From positions 53,570 to 117,569 of the forward strand of contig CANEZL010000011.1 of assembly GCA_947444195.1 (NCBI GenBank): 64,000 bases of DNA. Reading direction: 5' to 3'. Under the pieces are notes generated by a model. The model had not been told where the DNA came from. It did no database searches and saw only the letters and a list, made by a program, of their open reading frames with translations. Shown one piece after another: positions 59,944 to 64,000 of this stretch. The position numbers were made by a program, and so were the translations under genes. Source of the DNA: Methylobacteriaceae bacterium (GTDB lineage Bacteria; Pseudomonadota; Alphaproteobacteria; Rhizobiales; Beijerinckiaceae). Every line of letters starts with the position of its first letter. Positions within the stretch are counted from its first letter, which is position 1.

Positions 59944-60804
59944 ATGCGCTACACCCTCGGCTGCAGCCTGTCCTACAACGCGCTTGCCGACACCACCTTC
60001 ATCTTCAACCTGGAGGTGGCCAAGCTCCGGAGCGTCGAGATCCTGAGCGAGAGCCTCGTGCTCACGCCGGACCTCAGGCGCGAGGTCTACGTCACCCCCG
60101 ATCTCCAGAACCGCTATCTCGGCGTCAACGTGCCGGTGGGGCCGTTCGCGCTGGAATACAACGCCGAGGTCGATCTCACCGTGCACCGGGCCGACCCGGC
60201 CACGATCAACGAGACCCCGATCTCGGCGCTGCCGCTCGACATCCTGCCCTTCCTGCTGCCGAGCCGCTTCGTCTCCTCGGACCGGCTCACGCCCTTCGCG
60301 CTGGCCGAGTTCGGCGCGCTGCCGAAGGGCCACCAGCGCGTCAACGCGATCTGCAACTGGATCCACGACCACATCGCCTACCAGCCCGGCTCCAGCGACG
60401 GCGAGACCACCGCGGACGAGAGCCTGCTGAAGCGCGCGGGCGTCTGCCGCGACTTCGCGCATCTCGGCACGGCCTTCTGCCGGGCGCTCGGCATCCCCGC
60501 CCGCTTCGTGAGCTGCTACGCCCACGGCCTCGTGCCGAGCGACTTCCACGCGGTGTTCGAGGCCTATCTCGACGGGCGCTGGTGGCTGTTCGACGCCACC
60601 CGCCAGGCCGATCTCGACGGGCTCGTGCGCATCGGCGTCGGCCGGGACGCGGCCGAGATCGCCTTCTCGACCCCCTACGGCAACATGCAGCCGGTCAACC
60701 AGCAGATCCGCATCCAGCGCTCCGACGGGATGGGCAGCCCCGTGCCGCGCACCGTCGACGCGATCTCGACGGAGGTGCCGGCGCCGCACGCGGGGGCTAT
60801 GTGA
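59944..60804 (+). CDS. Transglutaminase-like cysteine protease family protein
   Basis: 286 residues. N-terminal beta domain (1-125) with no signal peptide, then the transglutaminase core: catalytic C168 (AGVCRDFAHLG), H202 (SDFHAVFEAYL) and D217 (WLFDATR). Family members hydrolyse or cross-link peptides; many in this group lie next to ATP-grasp/alpha-E genes, which are not found here. Role unknown. Follows lutC by 97 bp. Confidence 0.87.
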   Translation: MRYTLGCSLSYNALADTTFIFNLEVAKLRSVEILSESLVLTPDLRREVYVTPDLQNRYLGVNVPVGPFALEYNAEVDLTVHRADPATINETPISALPLDILPFLLPSRFVSSDRLTPFALAEFGALPKGHQRVNAICNWIHDHIAYQPGSSDGETTADESLLKRAGVCRDFAHLGTAFCRALGIPARFVSCYAHGLVPSDFHAVFEAYLDGRWWLFDATRQADLDGLVRIGVGRDAAEIAFSTPYGNMQPVNQQIRIQRSDGMGSPVPRTVDAISTEVPAPHAGAM

Positions 60805-60841
60805 GGGATCCTGTCGTCCTGTGATCCTGTGCGCCGACGCA

Positions 60842-61007
60842 CCCTCCCCCCTTTGCGGGGGAGGGTGCCGAGCGGAGCGAGGCGGGAGAGGGGAGCGACG
60901 GCGCAGAGGAGGCTCTGGCCTTCACGTCTGCGCAGCCCTTTCCGGAAGCTGGGTTCCCCTCTCCCGACCCGCTTCGCGGGCCACCCTCCCCCGCAGAGGG
61001 GGGAGGG
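60842..61007. repeat. Dispersed long palindromic repeat, copy at 60.8 kb
   Basis: 166 bp with terminal arms CCCTCCCCCCTTTGCGGGGG and, inverted, CCCCCGCAGAGGGGGGAGGG; nested GGGAGAGGGG / CCCCTCTCCC. The transcript could form a long stem. Same family as 28816-28982. It accounts for most of the gap before eutB. Confidence 0.75.
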
Positions 61008-61087
61008 AAGGCGTTCGGTCGGTCGCCAAGCGGCCCAAGTCTGATAGGCTCGCGGCCCACGCCTCGACAGCCCGGAGCATGACCCGC

Positions 61088-62467
61088 ATGGCCTACCGCC
61101 ACGTCGTCGGACCCCGGACCTGGGCCTTCGCGGATCTGCCCACCCTGTTGGCGAAGGCGACGCCGCCGCGCTCCGGCGACCGGCTCGCCGGCATCGCCGC
61201 GGAGACGGCGGAGGAGAGCTGGGCCGCGCGCTGGTGCCTCGCCGAGGTGCCGCTCAAGGAGATCCTGGCCCGGCCGCTGATCCCCTACGAGCGCGATGCC
61301 GTCACCCGCCTGATCCTCGACACGCACGACCAGGCGGCCTTCGCCGAGATCGGCCATCTGACCGTCGGCGATTTCCGCGAGTTCCTGCTCACCGCCCCCT
61401 CCGAGACCCTCGCCCGCATCGCGCCCGCGGTGACGCCGGAGATCGCGGCGGCGGTCTCGAAGATCATGCGCAACCAGGACCTGATCCTGGTCGCCCGGAA
61501 GGCCCGGGTCGTCACGCGCTTCCGCAACACGATCGGCCTGCCCGGCACGCTGGCCGTGCGCCTTCAGCCGAACCACCCCACCGACGATCCCGCCGGCATC
61601 ACCGCGGCGATCCTCGACGGGCTCTCCTACGGCTGCGGCGACGCCGTCATCGGCATCAACCCGGCCTCGGATTCGGTGCAGGCGCTCGGCGAACTCCTGA
61701 AGCTCCTCGACGGGATGATCGAGCGCCACGCGATCCCCACGCAAGGATGCGTCCTCACCCACGTCACCACGACGCTGGAGGCGATGGAGCGGGGCCTGCC
61801 CGTGGACCTCGTGTTCCAGTCCATCGCGGGCACCGAGGCGGCCAATGCGAGCTTCGGCGTGACCCTCGACATCCTCACCGAAGCCCACCAGGCGATGCTG
61901 TCCCTGAAGCGCGGCACGCTCGGCGACAACGGCATGTATTTCGAGACCGGCCAGGGCTCCTGCCTCTCGGCCGACGCCCATCACGGCATCGATCAGCAGA
62001 CCCTCGAGGCGCGCGCCTACGCGGTGGCGCGGGCCTACCGGCCGCTCCTCGTCAACACGGTGGTCGGCTTCATCGGGCCGGAATATCTCTACGACGGCAA
62101 GGAGATCATCCGCGCCGGGCTGGAGGACCATTTCTGCGGCAAGCTGATGGGCGTGCCGCTCGGTGTCGACGTCTGCTACACCAACCATGCCGAGGCCGAT
62201 CAGGACGACATGGACACGCTCCTGACCCTGCTGGGGGCGGCCGGCTGCACCTACATCATGGGCGTGCCGGGCGCCGACGACGTGATGCTGAACTACCAGT
62301 CCACCTCGTTCCACGATTCCCTCTACCTGCGCGAGGTGCTGGGCCTGCGGCGCGCGCCCGAATTCGCGGCGTGGCTCCAGGCCATCGGCCTGGCGGACGA
62401 AGCGGGGAACCTGCTGACGGGCGCCGGCAATCGCCTGCTCGCCGACGCGCCGGGCCTCGCGGCGTGA
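61088..62467 (+). CDS. eutB: Ethanolamine ammonia-lyase large subunit
   Basis: 459 residues. With EutC and adenosylcobalamin it turns ethanolamine into acetaldehyde and ammonia. Strong matches to EutB: SYGCGDAVIGINPASD near 180-195, IPTQGCVLTHVTTTLEAMER, FETGQGSCLSADAHHGID, NTVVGFIGPEYLYDGKEI and GLEDHFCGKLMG. An earlier in-frame ATG at 61079 would add three residues, but GGAG is too close to it (3 nt) and well spaced for 61088. No eut microcompartment genes are present. Confidence 0.95.
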   Translation: MAYRHVVGPRTWAFADLPTLLAKATPPRSGDRLAGIAAETAEESWAARWCLAEVPLKEILARPLIPYERDAVTRLILDTHDQAAFAEIGHLTVGDFREFLLTAPSETLARIAPAVTPEIAAAVSKIMRNQDLILVARKARVVTRFRNTIGLPGTLAVRLQPNHPTDDPAGITAAILDGLSYGCGDAVIGINPASDSVQALGELLKLLDGMIERHAIPTQGCVLTHVTTTLEAMERGLPVDLVFQSIAGTEAANASFGVTLDILTEAHQAMLSLKRGTLGDNGMYFETGQGSCLSADAHHGIDQQTLEARAYAVARAYRPLLVNTVVGFIGPEYLYDGKEIIRAGLEDHFCGKLMGVPLGVDVCYTNHAEADQDDMDTLLTLLGAAGCTYIMGVPGADDVMLNYQSTSFHDSLYLREVLGLRRAPEFAAWLQAIGLADEAGNLLTGAGNRLLADAPGLAA

Positions 62468-63243
62468 GCGACCAGTCCGAGATCTGGGCCCGGCTCGGGC
62501 GCCTGACGCCGGCCCGGATCGGCCTCGGGCGCGCGGGCAGCGGCCAGCCGACCCGCGCCATCCTCGGCTTCGGCCTCGCCCATGCCCAGGCCCGCGACGC
62601 GGTCCACGCAACCCTCGACGCCGCCGCGCTCCAGGAGCGGATCGCGGCACTGGGATTGCCGAGCCTCGCGCTCGCCTCGCAGGCCGCCGACCGCGCGGCC
62701 TATCTGCGCCGGCCCGATCTCGGTCGCCGCCTCGCCCCCGAGAGCCGGGACCGGCTGGCCCAGGCGGTGGACGGGGATTGCGACCTCGCCCTCGTCGTCG
62801 CGGACGGCCTCTCGGCGCGCGCGGTCCACGAGAACGCCGTGCCGCTCCTCGAAGCCTTCCGGCCGCATGCCGAGCGGGCGGGCTGGCGCCTCGGCCCCGT
62901 CGTGGTCGCCGTGCAGGCCCGGGTCGCCCTGGGGGACGCGGTGGGCGAGGCGCTGAAGGCGCGCGCCGTCGCCGTGCTGATCGGCGAGCGGCCGGGCCTG
63001 TCCTCGCCGGACAGCCTCGGCATCTACCTCACCTTCGACCCGCGGCCCGGCCGCTCGGATGCGGAACGGAACTGCATCTCGAACGTGCGCGGCGCCGGGC
63101 TGAGCCCGGACCGGGCGGCGTTCAAGCTGGCCTGGCTCCTCGACCAAGCCTTGCGGCGCGGGCTCACCGGCGTGCGCCTGAAGGACGAGAGCGACCGGAG
63201 CCTCGACGGGCCGGACGCCGCCGGGACGATCGCGCGGACCTGA
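62464..63243 (+). CDS. eutC: Ethanolamine ammonia-lyase small subunit
   Basis: 259 residues from a GTG that overlaps the eutB stop by 4 bp. EutC supplies the lower part of the cobalamin site. Features: TPARIGLGRAGSGQPTRAIL near 15-34, HAQARDAVHATLD, LVVADGLSARAVHENAVPLL near 110-129, VLIGERPGLSSPDSLGIYLT near 175-194 and ERNCISNVRGAGL. Acetaldehyde would go to an aldehyde dehydrogenase encoded elsewhere. Confidence 0.95.
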   Translation: MSDQSEIWARLGRLTPARIGLGRAGSGQPTRAILGFGLAHAQARDAVHATLDAAALQERIAALGLPSLALASQAADRAAYLRRPDLGRRLAPESRDRLAQAVDGDCDLALVVADGLSARAVHENAVPLLEAFRPHAERAGWRLGPVVVAVQARVALGDAVGEALKARAVAVLIGERPGLSSPDSLGIYLTFDPRPGRSDAERNCISNVRGAGLSPDRAAFKLAWLLDQALRRGLTGVRLKDESDRSLDGPDAAGTIART

Positions 63244-63530
63244 GCCCGGCCGGTCCCTCCGCCCGGCTCAAGCGTGGCTGTGGCGAGGTCGCAACACCGC
63301 GAAAGCATCCCCGGATCGCCCCGAGCCGCGCCCCAATCCGCCGCGTTCCCGCCATAAACCGGGACCACCTCAGCATCGGCGGCAAACGGCAGATTCTGCA
63401 AAGCTTTACCGCCCGGTTACGAACGATTCCGGGGTGCCGGCCGGCCCGCCCGCAGCGTCCGCAGGACGGTGCGATCCGGCGCTCGGGCGGCCGGCGCGGG
63501 ATCTTCGCTGCGTACGACGGGACCTAAGCG
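63244..63530. other. 287-bp ilvD leader region
   Basis: GC-rich half (63244-63340), then an AT-richer part (63341-63430: CATAAACC, CAAAGCTTTACC, GGTTACGAACGATTCC) that probably holds the ilvD promoter. No leader peptide rich in branched-chain codons and no riboswitch was recognised. Confidence 0.4.
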
Positions 63531-64000
63531 ATGGACGCGCGTGTGAACGACAAGTCGAAGCTGCCGAGCCGCCACGTGACGGAGGGGCCCGACCGTGCCC
63601 CGCACCGCTCCTATCTCTACGCCATGGGCCTGACCCGCGAGCAGATTCACCAGCCGCTCGTCGGCGTCGCCTCGTGCTGGAACGAGGCCGCGCCCTGCAA
63701 TATCTCGCTGATGCGCCAGGCCCAGGCCGTGAAGAAGGGCGTGGCCGCCGCCCACGGCACCCCGCGCGAGTTCTGCACCATCACGGTCACCGACGGCATC
63801 GCCATGGGCCATGGCGGCATGCGCGCCTCGCTGCCCTCCCGCGAGGTGATCGCGGACTCGGTCGAGCTCACCATGCGCGGCCACGCCTACGATGCCCTCG
63901 TGGGGCTCGCCGGCTGCGACAAGTCCCTGCCCGGCATGATGATGGCGATGGTGCGCCTCAACGTGCCCTCGATCTTCATCTACGGCGGCTCGATCCTGCC
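63531..64000 (+). CDS. ilvD: Dihydroxy-acid dehydratase, 3'-truncated by window edge
   Basis: The first 156 residues are present. IlvD makes the 2-oxo acids of valine, leucine and isoleucine synthesis. Fe-S ligands C49 or C56 (VASCWNEAAPCN) and C129 (LAGCDKSLPG), the SDGIAMGH-like TVTDGIAMGHGGMRASLPSR loop and EVIADSVEL are diagnostic. The frame continues past base 64000. Confidence 0.95.
   Translation, partial: MDARVNDKSKLPSRHVTEGPDRAPHRSYLYAMGLTREQIHQPLVGVASCWNEAAPCNISLMRQAQAVKKGVAAAHGTPREFCTITVTDGIAMGHGGMRASLPSREVIADSVELTMRGHAYDALVGLAGCDKSLPGMMMAMVRLNVPSIFIYGGSIL

Noticed and set aside
60805..61087. Cobalamin riboswitch upstream of eutB
   Set aside because: The structure is the dispersed palindromic repeat; no B12 box was seen.
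1..64000. rRNA, tRNA, CRISPR array, integrase, insertion sequence, prophage
   Set aside because: No sequence with the needed structure or protein motifs was found anywhere in the window.

Overview
The window is high-GC chromosomal DNA from an alphaproteobacterium of the order Hyphomicrobiales (Rhizobiales), most likely the family Methylobacteriaceae. The evidence is gene content and order: ubiG divergent from lysC-ptsP-prfA-prmC-DUF4167, uppP/fzlA/queG, a DUF2093 gene beside lpxK, waaA with a DUF374 acyltransferase, an orphan mcmB-type methylmalonyl-CoA mutase small subunit, a SigF/NrsF-type sigma/anti-sigma pair, and Omp25-like porins. Genus assignment is inference; no rRNA or tRNA gene was seen.

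Layout. 1-6.3 kb: end of a protease-like gene, a tiny membrane protein, a cysteine-synthase-family enzyme, a DUF1254/DUF1214 pair behind a class A penicillin-binding protein, and a YcgN-type cysteine cluster protein. 6.4-9 kb: three Tad/Flp-type pseudopilin genes (one TadG-like with a vWA domain, two TadE-like). 9.3-10.5 kb: NrsF anti-sigma and its ECF sigma factor. 10.8-12.8 kb: creatininase family, cheZ, cheY. 13-18.5 kb: ribF, DUF2093, lpxK, porin, waaA, DUF374 (riboflavin and lipid A/envelope functions). 18.6-22.9 kb: a VIT-type iron transporter behind a perfect 18-bp inverted repeat, a single-subunit molybdopterin oxidoreductase, a metallophosphoesterase. 23.4-31.1 kb: accessory catabolism: a small unknown protein, a ThDP enzyme, amidase plus nitrile hydratase alpha/beta/activator, an XRE-cupin regulator and a divergent omega-aminotransferase. 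31.2-37.5 kb: SRPBCC protein, mcmB, two small exported proteins, SDR, quinone reductase, ubiG. 37.6-45 kb: lysC, ptsP, prfA, prmC, DUF4167. 45-53.5 kb: an unknown Rossmann-like protein, uppP, fzlA, queG, an SDR, parDE, an OlsB-like acyltransferase, a DUF2267-like protein, a HerA/DUF853 ATPase. 53.7-63.2 kb: pyruvate/lactate/ethanolamine metabolism (poxB, an MDR reductase, lutABC, transglutaminase, eutBC). 63.5 kb onward: start of ilvD, cut by the window edge.

How it works together. Most of the window is housekeeping. The accessory metabolic parts are a nitrile -> amide -> acid module (nitrile hydratase plus amidase), an amine/beta-alanine-type transaminase under an XRE-cupin regulator, a pyruvate oxidase plus lactate oxidation module, and ethanolamine ammonia-lyase without microcompartment genes. 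Intergenic spaces carry two families of dispersed palindromic repeats: long GC-rich inverted repeats at about 23.0, 28.8, 55.5 and 60.8 kb, and shorter GCATCGTCCCGA elements at about 21.7 and 44.9 kb.

I found no strong case for a wholly new multi-gene system. The best leads are regulatory or structural: the 18-bp inverted repeat abutting the Shine-Dalgarno of the VIT gene, with a matching half-site before the molybdopterin oxidoreductase; a DUF2093 start codon buried in a 9-bp hairpin; the absence of a canonical start for queG; a protease that has lost two catalytic residues; and a 52-residue unknown gene.
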